DNA of 64,000 nt from Ailanthus altissimus (taxonomy: Eukaryota > Streptophyta > Magnoliopsida > Sapindales > Simaroubaceae), in contig CAMPEX010000001.1 of NCBI GenBank assembly GCA_946807835.1, forward strand, positions 3,549,001 to 3,613,000, given 5' to 3'. Position numbers and translations under genes: made by a program. Numbering within the stretch: position 1 is the first letter of the stretch; every line of letters begins with the position of its first letter. Positions 53,323 to 64,000 of the stretch are shown here, in pieces. The notes below the pieces were generated by a model that was given only the letters and a program-made list of their open reading frames with translations, was not told the origin of the DNA and ran no database searches.

Positions 53323-55200
53323 TGTTAAGGTTTGTACATATGTGTCATCCCTTTTTGTATGAATATTTATTTTGTAATATTTATACACTGCATATTTTAT
53401 TAAATCATTAATAACCTTTATTAAATGGTATACTAATACTTATAACGCTATCGGCATTGTATGATTTGAAGGAGTTTAGATTTAATTTAAAGGAGTTTAG
53501 ACCAGGGCTAAGAGTTAGTAACACTGAGAGGTATAAATGCTAATAGTTAGCATTGTTAAGAGTTAGCAAGTTATAAGAGTCAATGAAATTTAAATTGTTA
53601 GAGCCTTGTTTATAATGGGACAAAGACCTTAGAGATATAGACATAGTTGCAATAGGTGCCAGAAAATGTCATTATGCAAGTTATTCTCAAACACTATCTT
53701 TCTGATCTATTTTCACCAATGCAAGTTTGTCGATGATTCTCTTTTATATAGATCAGTGTATGTCTATATCTGTAATGTATATATGATTTTTCTTAGCTAA
53801 CCATAAGCTTATTGGAATTTTGCATAGGCATATGGGTATTCAGTTAGAACTAGATACTGAGTCGACTCATAAGAACCACAATAGACATCTTATAAAACCG
53901 TTAATGGTAAGCTCTCTCAAGTTAAGTAGTATACATGGTCATTTGACTTGAGCGCCACAGTGGGCTTATGGGTGACCTTTCATGGTCTAACCGCTACGTG
54001 TCACTAGGTATGGTCTGATGCTTAAGGAGAGCAGTGTGTGTAGAAATATGATTTGTTAGCTTACATAGTTGGGTTGTATATACAATTCTCCGAGATTGTA
54101 TCTAAAAAAGTCTTATGGCCGTAACAATATACTTAGTAAAAGAGTTTCCAACAGGGTTGAATAATATATAAAATGGATTTACGTAAATTATTCATCGATA
54201 TACGAATCTAGAGATAAGTTCATAGAAGGATTATACGTATGCATTCTGTCCTTAACTCTTATGATCTAACGTGTTCATTTGTAATATCCATGACGCATGC
54301 ATGAGGTATCGATTATGGACTCATGGAATAATTTCATTTGACGAATTAGGCATAGACCTAGAGAGTCCCACAATATGAAGTGTACTCCTTATGCACTGGA
54401 GCAGCGTATTAGATTAAATAGTTCAATCTAGTAATATCCAACAAAAATCGAATATTTGTTTTAGGAACCCTCGAGATGCGTACATGTTACTGCTTAAGTG
54501 TTAAGTACATTAATTAGTTAACAATTATTGTTGACTAATTAAATATTAACACGTGACACATAGTAAGCCTTCGATTTAGTTGACTTAAATGTGTGGTTTA
54601 GTGGGACCCATTTTAGGTTAAGTAAGGGCTTAAAGATAATTTTACTTAATTGATTATTTAATTATTAAATAATTAAAATAATTATTTATTTAATATCAAA
54701 TAAATAATTAAATTTAATTATGGTTAAAAGTTAACCATGTAGTTAATTTAATTAGATATTAACTTTACGTTTTTATTTTATGGAGGTTATTAATTTTACT
54801 TAATGGTTAAATAACCTAGGTTAGGTTAACTATTACTAAATATCTAACTAACCTAAGCCTAGTTAACTAACTTAACCTTTTACTTAATGGTTAATTTAGT
54901 TAGTTAACTAGGCTTAAGTTAGTTAGATATTTACTAATCTTAAGAACTAATTTAAACCTAACTTAACTAGAGTTAATTGTTAACTTGAGTTAGGTTAAGT
55001 TAAATGTAAATGCAAATTAAAGTGAAATGAAATGCAAATGTTAGTTAAAAGAAATGCATTTGTTTTATAAGCAAAATGAAACAAAAGTAAATAATAAGTG
55101 TTGTTAGTGTAGCCGACCACTTTAAAGAGCGAAAACAAAGACATTGTTTCTTGAAACTTTGAAATGCAAGAGTTGCATCCATTCATTCATCTTGTTTATT
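53323..55200 (+). repeat. Copia LTR (subfamily C), 3' truncated
   Basis: TGTTAAGGTTTGTACATATG start; aligned with 46401 onward. It has the dyad array near 53460-53590, TATA-like TTTTATATAGATCAG at 53741 and the fold-back segment at 54640-55000. It breaks off at 55200 in the middle of TTCATCTTGTTTATT, and the LTR end is missing. Confidence 0.85.
54842..54940. repeat. Long hairpin homologous to the 74-bp palindrome
   Basis: Arms beginning TATCTAACTAACCTAAGCC and ending GGCTTAAGTTAGTTAGATA pair almost perfectly around a centre containing TTTTACTTAATGG. The same place is spacerless and perfect in the LTR at 48006-48079. Both the CCTAAGCC/GGCTTA change and the centre differ between copies. Confidence 0.8.
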
Positions 55201-55204
55201 GGCT

Positions 55205-55721
55205 TCTAGTTTGGTTCATAAAAACAATATGGTCAATAAGGCGTAAAAGAGGTAACTAAGGATTAAAACATATAGCATGGTAGGCTTGAAAAGCTCAATC
55301 ATTCTAAACATGACCTATAATAATTTCTTTTACTATATCCACCCTAGGATTTTGCCTCAAATACTAATCAAACAAGTTTTAGATATTGAGCAATCCTAAT
55401 TACTCTCTTGATATGAATAAATATCTGCTATGTTAACAACTAATGTGCATCTAATAGCTTTAATGCGCCTTGTATTTGAAATAAACAATTATAAGATAAA
55501 TATAACCAATTTCAATTACATTAAAAGATAAACACAATAATTATTAAGTCTAGAGAATTTATAGCTTTTTGTCAGCTAATGTTTTCATAATTGACTACAA
55601 ATTCTTTTTACCCCAAACAAGAGATAATAAAAAGAAAAGAAACTATCAATAACAATTGAAAATAAATAACAAGAAATGATGAACGAAACAAAATAAACCT
55701 AAAATCAAGTTATCAAGAACT
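55205..55721 (-). other. Athila-like 3' untranslated fragment, minus strand
   Basis: The reverse complement of 55270-55390 (ACTTGTTTGATTAGTATTTG...ATCCTAGGGTGG, then GATTGAGCTTTTCAAGCC) matches 12719-12820 of L2. The rest is weakly similar and AT-rich. No frames. Confidence 0.5.
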
Positions 55722-55811
55722 AGGAAGTGTTTGATAAGTGAGTGTGTGATTATTTGAGTGTACATATAATTATAAAATTTTATACACGCAACAGAAGTAT
55801 TACATACAATA
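55722..55811 (-). repeat. Copia LTR end fragment, minus strand
   Basis: TGTTTGATAAGTGAGTGTGTGATTA and CACGCAACAGAAGTATTACA match the reversed LTR end at 27906-27990. It is cut after 90 bp by the next LTR. Confidence 0.65.
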
Positions 55812-55951
55812 TGTTGAGATTTGTACTTACGTGTAATCCCATTGTTGTATGAATATTTTATTTTATAATATTTATATAGTACAACTTTTGTTAAATCGCT
55901 AATTACACTAATTAAATGGTACAATACTTGTGATGCTACAGATATTGTATG
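55812..55951 (+). repeat. Copia LTR start fragment, plus strand
   Basis: TGTTGAGATTTGTACTTACG start of a subfamily C LTR. It is interrupted at GTATG by the element at 55952 and resumes at 61974-62061 (ATCTAAAGGAGTTCAGAT onward), where the element at 62062 interrupts it again. Confidence 0.8.
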
Positions 55952-57262
55952 TGTTGGGATTTGTGCTTACGTGCCATCCCATAATGTATAAATATATAGT
56001 GATTGTATTTATACAATTATTATTTATAATAAAATCATTAATATTATTTTTATTAAATGGTAAGATGCTTGTAACGTTTTAGACATTGTATGATCTGAAG
56101 GAGTTCAGATTTGGTCTAAAAGAGTTTAGACCAAGGCTAAGAGTTAGCAACGCTAATAGTTATAAACACTAAGAGTTAGTGGTACTAAGAGTTAGCAAAA
56201 TCTAATTAGTTAAAGCCTTGTCTGAAATAGGACAATGACCTGAGAATATATTAGTAATGATATAGCTGCAATGAGTTGCAGATGGTTCTAAGAAATGTCA
56301 TTATGCAAGTATGTTCTCAAACATAATGTTCCTGATCTAATTTCATCGATGCGGGTCTATCGGTGAAATCCATTAATATAGATTAGTGTATGTCTATATC
56401 TAGATGGTCCAAATGGTTAGTCTTAGCAAACCATGAGCTTAGTAGGAAGCTCGTATAGAGATGCAGGTATTCAGTAAGGACTGGATATTGAACAGACTCA
56501 CGAAGACATCCAATAGACATCTCATAAAGCCGTCAATGGAAGGTCTTTTGAGTTGAGTAGTATTTGTGGTCCTTTGACCTGAGCGCCACGGTGGGCTTGT
56601 GAGTGATCCACCATGCTTTGGTTCCACACATGTCAGAAACCTTTCATGGTCTGACCGCTGGGTGTCGCTGGGTATGGTCCGATGCTCATGGAGTTCGGTG
56701 TGCGTAGATATGGGATCCATCAGCTCATATGAGTGGGTTGTATATCCTAATGCTCTGAGATTGTATTTCAGAAAGTCTTGTGGCCGCAAGCATAAACCTC
56801 GGAAAATATATTCCGGAGGAATAAACAATATCACAAAAGTGTTTGTGGATATTGTTTTATGAAATATAAATTTCGAGATAAGTTCGTGGTTGAGCAAATA
56901 GAGATTTGACGGTGATGATCTATATCTCTGCTCTTCAAGGATATAAATGATAGAAGGATTATATAAATATGTAATAACCTCAACTTGTATGGTCTAACAT
57001 GCTAATTTGTAATATCTGTAACGTGTGTGTGGGACATTATTCACGGACGTATGGAGGAGCTCTATATGAAAAATTAGGTGTGGACCTAGAGAGTTTCACA
57101 ATATGAAGTATACTCGTGTGCACTGGGGTAGCGGATTGGATTGAATTGTTCGATCCAATAAATTTCAGCAAAAGAGAACGATTGTTTAGGGATCTCTCGG
57201 ATTGTACATTTGTCAATACTTAAGTGTTAAGTACATCACTTAATTAATTAACAAGGGTTGTT
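55952..57262 (+). repeat. 5' LTR of family A element, 3' truncated
   Basis: Contains the dyad array 56093-56195, TATA-like AATATAGATTAG near 56376 and the conserved block 56560-56760. The 152-codon minus-strand frame at 56439-56897 (and 131 codons at 60039-60434 in the other LTR) crosses this block. Confidence 0.9.
56093..56195 (+). repeat. Array of five short inverted repeats with GAG-type loops
   Basis: ATCTGAA/GGAG/TTCAGAT (56093-56110), TTGGTCTAAA/AGAG/TTTAGACCAA (56111-56134), GCTAA/GAG/TTAGC (56136-56148), CACTAA/GAG/TTAGTG (56167-56181) and CTAA/GAG/TTAG (56185-56195), where the parts are stem, loop, stem. All stems are perfect. The array lies between the LTR start and the TATA-like box and recurs in every copia LTR here. 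Confidence 0.85.
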
Positions 57263-59536
57263 TGCCATAAAATGACTACCCCGTCCGGTTAAGGATGGTC
57301 AAATGTTTGATCTGATCATAGAACCTTGACCAGTTTATGAATCTCGTATTCAAGGGAAGTTGACTAAATAATTTTTATTGGTGTTAGACATCAAGCTACT
57401 GGTTTATTAGAACTAATACATAGCGATGTATATGATCTAATGAATCATACTGCCATTAGTAAGTTTCAATACTTCAATATCTTTATCGTGATTTGTCACG
57501 ATACAGACATGTGTTTCTAGAAAAATATAGGTCGATAATTTTGAAGTGTTCAAAGAATATCGACTAGAAGAAGTATGTTAAACACCTTTGATTAGATCGA
57601 GGTTGTTTATACATAAGCAGTAAATTCATGAATTATTTAAAAGAAAATGAGATTCTAGCTCAATATAGTTCTCTAGATACTCCTTAACATAAATATGTTT
57701 TGAAGTATAGAGAAATCGGACTTTATTAGATATAGTTCGATTGATATTAAGCTTTACCGATCTTTTAAAATATCTAAAGGGTTATGCTCTAGAAACTGTT
57801 ACTCATCTATTGAATAACGTTCCATCGTAAATTGTTCCTTCTACTACATATAAGATATAGACTAGAAGGAAAGAGAATCTTAAGTATGTTAAGATTTGGA
57901 GTTATTCTACTTGTATAAGGGTTGTTCAATAGTATATACTTAGACCCAAAGGGGTATAAGTATCGGTTCAAAGGATATCCTAAATGTTCCATGGGATATC
58001 AATTTTATGAACTGAAAATGGAACCTAAAGATCAATTGAGTTAAATAACTTTAACACACTTTCCCGTAGGTCATATAAGGATATGAAAAACTACCTGTTA
58101 GGTATATTACATACCAAAAAGGTGTTTTTAATGTTTTTCTTAGTTGAAGAAAAAGGATCCTATGACTTATAGTTAAACGATATTAGACATCGTTTAAGGG
58201 ACAATATGCCAGAAAATTCAAACATTAGCTTTAAGCATGACATTTAAGTCTAGGACTTGGTTGTAATTCATATAAGAATTGTTCTTATTGATTGTAAAAG
58301 AGTTTATGCACAGAAGTGTGGGGCCCAAAAGCAGATAAATGTCTTTAAAAGCCCCATTGACATAAAAGGTTACCCTCAACGATCTAGGATCGATTATGAG
58401 GAAACCTTTCACCAATAATAATGCTAAAGTTAATTCAAATTATATTGGATATTGTAGTATGCTAAACTCTTCATTTTGATGAGATAATCAAATAATCTAA
58501 TTTGATTAAGAATGAAGAGAGAGTATGTGTGTTTAGAAAAGGTAGTGGGAGCATGAATTATCTTTTTAATTCTCTTTATATAAAAACATTCTCATCGTCA
58601 GAGATAAAGACAATGGTATGTTGCAAGTCAGTCAGTTAAAAGTTAACTGAGTAAGAACATCTTCACAAAAGATTTGGTAGATGCTTCCTGTATACTGTGT
58701 ATAAGGCGTTACACAGATAAAGTTAGGAAGTAGACAGGACTCTCCAAATCTCCGTACATAGACTAAGTCCTGAAAAGGTACTTTTTTAATAACTATAAAA
58801 TAGTTCATGTATCTTTCAGAGATGGAGTTAATTTTTCTAAAATGAAGTGTCCTCAAGTAGAAAATGAAAAGGTTAGAGTGTCTAACGTTTAATATACATC
58901 AACCAGAGGTAGCTTGATGTATACTATGTTATGTACAAGACCTATATTATGATGGCTGTAAATGTTATGAGCCGACACAAGTTTAATCTAGGTAACGACT
59001 ATTGGATAGTCGTGAAATATATCCAAGTTATACCTGAGAGGTATAAAGGATAAGTTTCTTATTTATGAAGAAAGTTGCTTACAAATGAGAGGATACGTAT
59101 AATCAGACTTCTAATCTGATCTAGATGATAGAGAGTCTACACCTAATTACGTACTTCTTCTCAACGATACAAAAACCTTGTAGCATAAGTGCAATTTTTT
59201 AGATGTCCACATTTGATTCTATTGTAAAGATAGAATTTGTTGCAGCTTGAGAAGCCTGCAAAGGAATTTTTATGGATATTCAAGTTAGTTGCAGAGCTCA
59301 GAATATATTCTAAGCTTAATGAATCCTATCACATTATAATGCAACGTCAACGGGGTAATTACTCAAGCCAAAATACCATATAATTAAATATATCTTGGCT
59401 AATGGAGATGTATAAGATAATCTAGGAAAACATCCTTACAGATTATAGCGGACCCACTTTCTAAAGCCTTAACTCTTAAAAGTGTTTGAGAAACACATAG
59501 AGTCAATGGATATGAAATACCATCATGAATGACACT
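57263..59536 (+). pseudogene. Copia integrase-RT-RNase H remnant, heavily decayed
   Basis: Homologous to 51200-53310 and 45861-46395 in order: pre-integrase (LQGKLTK near 57350), integrase core scraps (LYLFKCSMGYQ-type text at 57940-57990), RT linker, RT and RNase H (GYV*SDF*SDLDDRESTPNYVLLLN near 59085-59165; ADPLSKALTLKS near 59450). The RT segment containing YVDD is largely deleted near 58440-58600. Stops and frameshifts occur every few dozen bases, clearly worse than the two other copia pols. Confidence 0.78.
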
Positions 59537-59551
59537 AGAGCAAGTGGGAGT
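59537..59551 (+). other. Copia polypurine tract
   Basis: AGAGCAAGTGGGAGT(T) directly before TGTTGGGATTTGTGC. Intact, unlike the neighbouring pol. Confidence 0.85.
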
Positions 59552-61968
59552 TGTTGGGATTTGTGCTTACGTGCCATCCCATAATGTATAAATATATAGT
59601 GATTGTATTTATACAATTATTATTTCTAATAAAATTATTAATATTATTTTTATTAAATGGTGAGATGCTTGTAACGTTTTAGACATTGTATGATCTGAAG
59701 GAGTTCAGATTTGGTCTAAAAGAGTTTAGACCAAGGCTAAGAGTTAGCAACGCTAATAGTTATAAACACTAAGAGTTAGTGGTACTAAGAGTTAGCAAAA
59801 TCTAATGAGTTAGAGCCTTGTCTGAAATGGGACAATGACCTGAGAATATATTAGTAATGATATAGCTGCAATGAGTTGCAGATGGTGCTAAGAAATGTCA
59901 TTATGCAAGTATGTTCTCAAACATAATGTTCCTGATCTAATTTCATCGATGCGGGTCTATCGGTGAAACCCATTAATATAGATTAGTGTATGTCTATATC
60001 TAGATAGTCCAGATGGTTAGTCTTAGCAAACCATGAGCTTAGTAGGAAGCTCGTATAGAGATGCAGGTATTCAGTAAGGACTGGATATTGAACAGACTCA
60101 CGAAGACATCCAATAGACATCTCATAAAGCCGTCAATGGAAGGTCTTCTGAGTTGAGTAGTATTTGTAGTCCTTTGACCTGAGCGCCACGGTGGGCTTGT
60201 GAGTGATCCACTATGCTTTGGTTCCACACATGTCAGAAACCTTTCATGGTCTGACCGTTGGGTGTCACTGGGTATAGTCCGATGCTCATGGAGTTTGGTG
60301 TGCGTAGATATGGGATCCATCAGCTCATATGAGTGGGTTGTATATCCTAATGCTCTGAGATTGTATTTCAGAAAGTCTTGTGGCCGCAAGCATAAACCTC
60401 GGAAAAGATATTCCAGAGGAATAAACAATATCACAAAAGTCTTTGTGGATATTGTTTTATGAAATATAAATCTGGAGATAAGTTCTTGGTTGAGAAAATA
60501 GAGATTTGACGGTGATGATCTATATCTCTGCTCTTCAAGGATATAAATGATGGAAGAATTATACGAATATGTAATAACCTCAACTTGTATGGTCTAACAT
60601 GCTAATTTGTAATATCCGTAACGTGTGTGTGGGACATTGTTCACGGACGTATGGAGGAGCTCTATATGACAAATTAGGTGTGGACCTAGAGAGTTTCACA
60701 ATATGAAGTATACTCGTGTGGACTGGGGTAGCGGATTGGATTGAATTGTTCGATCCAATAAATTTCAGCAAAAGAGAACGATTGTTTAGGGATCCCTCGA
60801 ATTGTACATTTGTCAATACTTAATTGTTAAGTACATCACTTAATTAATTAACAAGGGTTGTTAATTAATAGAATATTGACAAATGACAAAATTTGTTCTA
60901 TGATTTGATTTTACCTTTTTACCATTTAATCATGGTAGTAAAAATTAGTAAGGTAAAAGTAATTATTCAAAATTATTTTGAATAATTAAATCATATATTA
61001 TTATTATATTATTAGATATTATTATAATATATATAGATCATGGCATTGTATTTTAATACAATGAGGGGCCTAGATGTTGGCCATTTAATTACCCATTATA
61101 ATTAAAGTAATTATAATTGTTAGGTAAAGATTAATTTAGGTAGCCATTATTCTAGTGCTTGGTTTAATTAATTTTAAATGGGAGACTAACAATAAAATTG
61201 GTGGAGCACTTCATTTTGTTAATTTTTGTTTAATCAAAGTGTTGAATAAACAAAATGAATTTTGGCAAAACAATTGAATTCATTCATTCAATTTTGGGAG
61301 AAGAATTTGGCAATGGCAAGGAAAAGAGGTAAGAGAGAGTTTTGAGTTTTATTCTTTCAAGTGTTGAAAAATAAACAAACTTCTCTTCATCTCCTTCTTT
61401 AATGGATGGAAAAAAATGAATGATATGTAAATGGAGAAAAAGATAATTATTTTGCAAAGAGTTGTTCAAAATAATTATCATGTAGAAATTGTTTCTAAAA
61501 TTAATATACAAGAGTTGTATGTTAAAGATTTTTAATTTATACAAGAGTTGTATAGAAAATATTTACCATCTCCATTTAAGAAACAAAATTGTATTCAAAA
61601 GAGTTTGAATACAAGTGCTGAAAATTCTAAACACTAAGCTACCATTCTAGCTCCTTAATCCCACCAAAAGTTATGGACTAAAATTGTTCAACATATACTT
61701 CAAGGTGAGCTATTCACATGGATTATTGAAGAACTTGAAGAATTTGTAAAGCTATCTTCATTAGGTGAGTATTTTACATTATGTTTTTAGTACAATATTG
61801 TTCATCATATATATTTTGTATAATTGTTATACTTATACATATATGTGATATATGTTGAAATTGTTAAAATGGGTGTATTTTGTAACATGCTTCCGCTGCG
61901 CATATTGTAATTTTTGAAATTACGTATACACTTGGATTATCACACACTCTATGATACAACACCAAACA
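59552..61968 (+). repeat. 3' LTR of family A element, complete
   Basis: 2417 bp, the reference copy for family A in this window. Order: dyad array 59693-59795, TATA-like ATTAATATAGATTAG near 59972, conserved block 60160-60360, AT-rich segment 60980-61040, 3' end CCAAACA at 61968. It is also homologous to 31082-33478. Confidence 0.92.
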
Positions 61969-61973
61969 GTATG

Positions 61974-62061
61974 ATCTAAAGGAGTTCAGATTAGGTGTAA
62001 AACAGTTTAGATCAGAGCTAAGAGCTAGTATCACTGAGAACTATAAATGTTAAAGAGTTAA
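61974..62061 (+). repeat. Continuation of the interrupted subfamily C LTR
   Basis: Carries part of the dyad array (AGGAGTTCAGAT, AGCTAAGAGCTAGT) and follows directly on 55951 once the 55952-61968 element and one GTATG are removed. It is cut at 62062. Confidence 0.78.
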
Positions 62062-63285
62062 TGATATTATACCCCTCTTAATTTGATAATTGCTTATTTT
62101 GAATGTAACATTATGGCATTTTATGTATATCAATTTTATTTTGTAGGTTTCAAGTTAATGGAGCTATTTGGGATGAAAATTCAAAGAAAGCAAGTAAAAG
62201 ACCAACAATGCTACAGTGCAGTGAACAGTGTTTGGTTAATTCTGCATGTGCTACAGTGACAATACAATGCCCCAACAGTGTTTGACACCCAGGCGCCAAA
62301 ATGGGTAGAATGCTTGGCGCCATAACCTATTTTAGCTCCTATTTTTTGCTATAATTTGAAATCTATAAATACTACCCTTTAGCGATTTTCTCATCTATCA
62401 AATAGGAGTACAAAATAGAAAGAGAAACTCTGGTTTTTAGTAAGAGAAACACCATTGAAGCTTGGATTAAGGAAGATATTGAAGATTGAAGACTGCAAAG
62501 GCTTCTCAAACTAGTTCCTTCTGCTCTCTGTACTTCATTTATATTTATTTATAGTTTGTAATTGTATTTTGTTTTGATTTGATCATGAGTACTTTTATGA
62601 ACATTTGGATGAATATAATTGAATATTTCACTACGAATATTTCATTTTGTGATTAATGACTAATTGATGTTTATTCATTTATGCCTTGTATGTGCTTAAT
62701 GCTTCTAATTGCATTGGGAAATGGATTGGATGAATTAAACATTTGGATTATGTGCTTAGAAAAGTTTAATCCATGCGTTGGTTATAAAAGGTATAGCCTT
62801 GAGCTTGTTGAGTTGAGAGACTAATGAACTTCGGGTAGTCACATAAGGGTAGCTTAATGTGTATGTATAACGGGTTAGATAAGGATATCAACTTGTTTGT
62901 ATATGCATAGAGTCTCATTCGGTACTCGAGAGAGGGAATGAGATTATTCTTAAGCCCTTGATTAATGAATACATTAGATTAGTTGTTCATTACAAATGAT
63001 AAAGAGTATAGAAATAATAGAGGGAAATCAAGTCCCTAAAACCTCATTGCCATAGAACTCTTATATCTTTAATTTATCAATTTATTTAGTTTAAAGCATT
63101 TTAATTCCACAATTCAACTTATCCTTTAAATTCGCTTAGATAAAGTTAGGTTGTCAACACCGTAGTAATTAGCATTACTCCAGGATACCAATCTTCATGG
63201 GAATGATACTCACTCATCACTTTATTATTTTCTCACAACCCATGCACTTGCAATTACAATTCGCATGTGTATAATTTTGCGAACA
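62062..63285 (+). repeat. Athila-like 5' LTR
   Basis: 1224 bp, TGATATTATACCCC...GCGAACA. It aligns with the L2 LTR from the TTGGAGCTATTTGGGATGA area onward. It has one LTR unit without 85-bp repeats. Confidence 0.88.
62210..62370 (+). promoter_or_regulatory. LTR promoter: GCTACAGTG, GC words, TATA box
   Basis: GCTACAGTG at 62210-62218, GTGAACAGTG, a second GCTACAGTG near 62248, the words ACAATGCCCCAACAGTG, CAGGCGCCAAAATGGG and TTGGCGCCATAAC, then TATAAAT at 62364-62370. The GC words here centre on GGCGCC. Confidence 0.65.
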
Positions 63286-63291
63286 CGTTTT

Positions 63292-63309
63292 TGGCGCTGT
63301 TGCCGGGGA
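63292..63309 (+). other. Primer-binding site (tRNA-Asp)
   Basis: TGGCGCTGTTGCCGGGGA, one change from the canonical site, six bases after the LTR end as in L2 and L3. Confidence 0.92.
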
Positions 63310-63441
63310 TTGTAAATTTCAAATTTGTGCTAATATTATGGATAAACAACTTGATTTAGTTTAAGCATTTTATTTATTTATTTATTTAATTTTCTTTTGT
63401 TGTTACCTAGTTGTGTGGTTCTTGTATTGTTTTGAAGGTGT

Positions 63442-64000
63442 ATGAGAAGAGCTCGTAGCTTGTAATTCTTTCTTTTTGATTTTGAGATTGAACGTACCCT
63501 GAGAAGACTTAGGAGAGAAAGGAGAAACGCAATTCTAGCTATGGAAGCCAAGGGAGATCACATCAACAACAATCAATAACCACGGGCATTGAGGGATTAT
63601 TTCAAGCTCGTGGTGAATGAAAACTATTCGGGGATTCGGCGTCAAAGGGTTCAAGCCAACAACTTTGAATTGAAGCCAACCCTTATTAATATGGTATAAC
63701 AAAATCAATATGGGGGATTACAAAGTGAAGATCCTAATGTGTATCTTGCTATGTTTTTCGAGGTCTATGATACTATCAAAATGAATGGTGTTATAGAGGA
63801 TGTCATTCCCCTACGCCTGTTCCCATTCTCTCTTAGGGATAAAGCAAAGGGATGGCTTCAATCTTTGCAACCAAGTAGTATTGCTACATGGGAAAAGCTT
63901 GCCCAACGGTTCCTCGCCAAGTTCTTTCCACCATCTAAAACTTCACAACTTCGTGGGGAGATAGTATAATTTAGATAAATGGATTTTGAGCCACTTTATG
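63442..64000 (+). pseudogene. Athila-like gag, N-terminal part, nearly intact
   Basis: MRRARSL at 63442, then one continuous frame to about 63969 broken only by single stops at codon 8 (63463), near 63577 and near 63697. Order: Arg-rich N-terminus (LRRLRRERR), RALRDYF...VVNENYSGIRR, then the retrotransposon-gag core LFPFSLRDKAKGWLQSLQP (about 63817-63873), TWEKLAQRFLAKFFPPSKTSQLRGEI. Stops at 63967 and 63976 follow. From 63739 to 63969 the frame is open. Gag would form the particle and bind RNA; the rest of the gene is outside the window. Confidence 0.88.

Larger units (their letters stand above)
55952..61968 (+). mobile_element. Copia element (family A), young LTRs, ruined pol, TSD GTATG
   Basis: Flanked by perfect GTATG (55947-55951 and 61969-61973). 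The 3' LTR is complete (59552-61968, 2417 bp). The 5' LTR keeps its first 1.31 kb (to about 57262) and is then joined to integrase sequence, so its 3' half, the PBS, gag and protease are deleted. The two LTRs align from 55952/59552 to about 57260/60860 at a constant offset of 3600 with no insertion or deletion. I count about 36 differences, i.e. roughly 97% identity. Confidence 0.92.
62062..64000 (+). mobile_element. Athila-like Ty3 element, 5' part, runs off the window
   Basis: 5' LTR 62062-63285, PBS 63292-63309 and gag from 63442. The left flank is GTTAA (62057-62061); the right end lies outside the window. Gag is better preserved than in L2, so this is probably the youngest Athila-like copy seen here. 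Confidence 0.9.

Noticed and set aside
56439..56897. 152-codon minus-strand frame, the longest in the window
   Set aside because: It lies inside an LTR and its frame is broken in the B and C subfamilies, so conservation of the DNA block explains it.
63292..63309. Possible tRNA gene
   Set aside because: Only the 18 bases complementary to the tRNA 3' end are present, in the PBS position after an LTR; no tRNA body.

Overview
The window looks like nuclear DNA from a plant (an angiosperm; I cannot name the species). It is AT-rich, has no intact cellular gene, and consists almost wholly of decayed LTR retrotransposons inserted into one another. Diagnostic plant features are primer-binding sites matching tRNA-Asp (TGGCGCCGTTGCCGGGGA type) and initiator tRNA-Met (TGGTATCAGAGC type), polypurine tracts before 3' LTRs, Ty3 gag/protease of the Athila kind, a Tat/Ogre-like pol, and Ty1/copia gag-pol. 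It is probably heterochromatin.

Layout. 1-1810: two opposed fragments of copia-type LTRs. 1946-4295: a minus-strand solo LTR (target-site duplication, TSD, CTGAC). 4440-5707: a worn minus-strand Athila-like LTR. 5708-44111: the scaffold is one minus-strand Tat/Ogre-like element (protease and RT at 44.1-42.4 kb, RNase H at 35.4-34.9 kb, integrase at 34.9-27.0 kb, 3' untranslated region with a 60-bp tandem repeat at 6.7-5.7 kb), split by three insertions. The first, 6670-26972, is a four-level nest: a Ty3 element L1 (TSD TGAAT) holds an Athila-like element L2 at 7877-23140 (TTAAC), whose 3' LTR holds L3 at 14699-22763 (AATAT), whose interior holds an inverted solo LTR L4 at 17674-19046 (TCTAC). 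The second, 27906-34321, is a minus-strand copia LTR broken by a Ty3 solo LTR at 28409-29858 (ACTAA) and a plus-strand solo LTR of its own family at 31082-33478 (TATGC/TATGA). The third, 35807-42370 (ATTTC), is a copia insertion whose whole internal region is inverted between its outer LTR ends.

44112-55200: copia elements in the order LTR-internal-LTR-internal-LTR, sharing the middle LTR. 55205-62061: LTR and 3'-UTR scraps interrupted by a copia element at 55952-61968 (GTATG) with about 97% identical LTRs but a wrecked pol. 62062-64000: the 5' LTR, PBS and gag of another Athila-like element that leaves the window.

No gene set here works as a functioning system; the coding parts are remnants of gag-pol polyproteins. 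The most interesting signals are non-coding and recur between copies: GC-rich dyad words just upstream of the TATA box in Ty3 LTRs and again in copia leaders; arrays of short inverted repeats with a GAG-type loop in copia LTRs; a perfect 74-bp palindrome inside one LTR; a four-fold spaced motif in copia leaders; and the inverted-core copia insertion. Boundaries were read by eye; percentages are hand counts.
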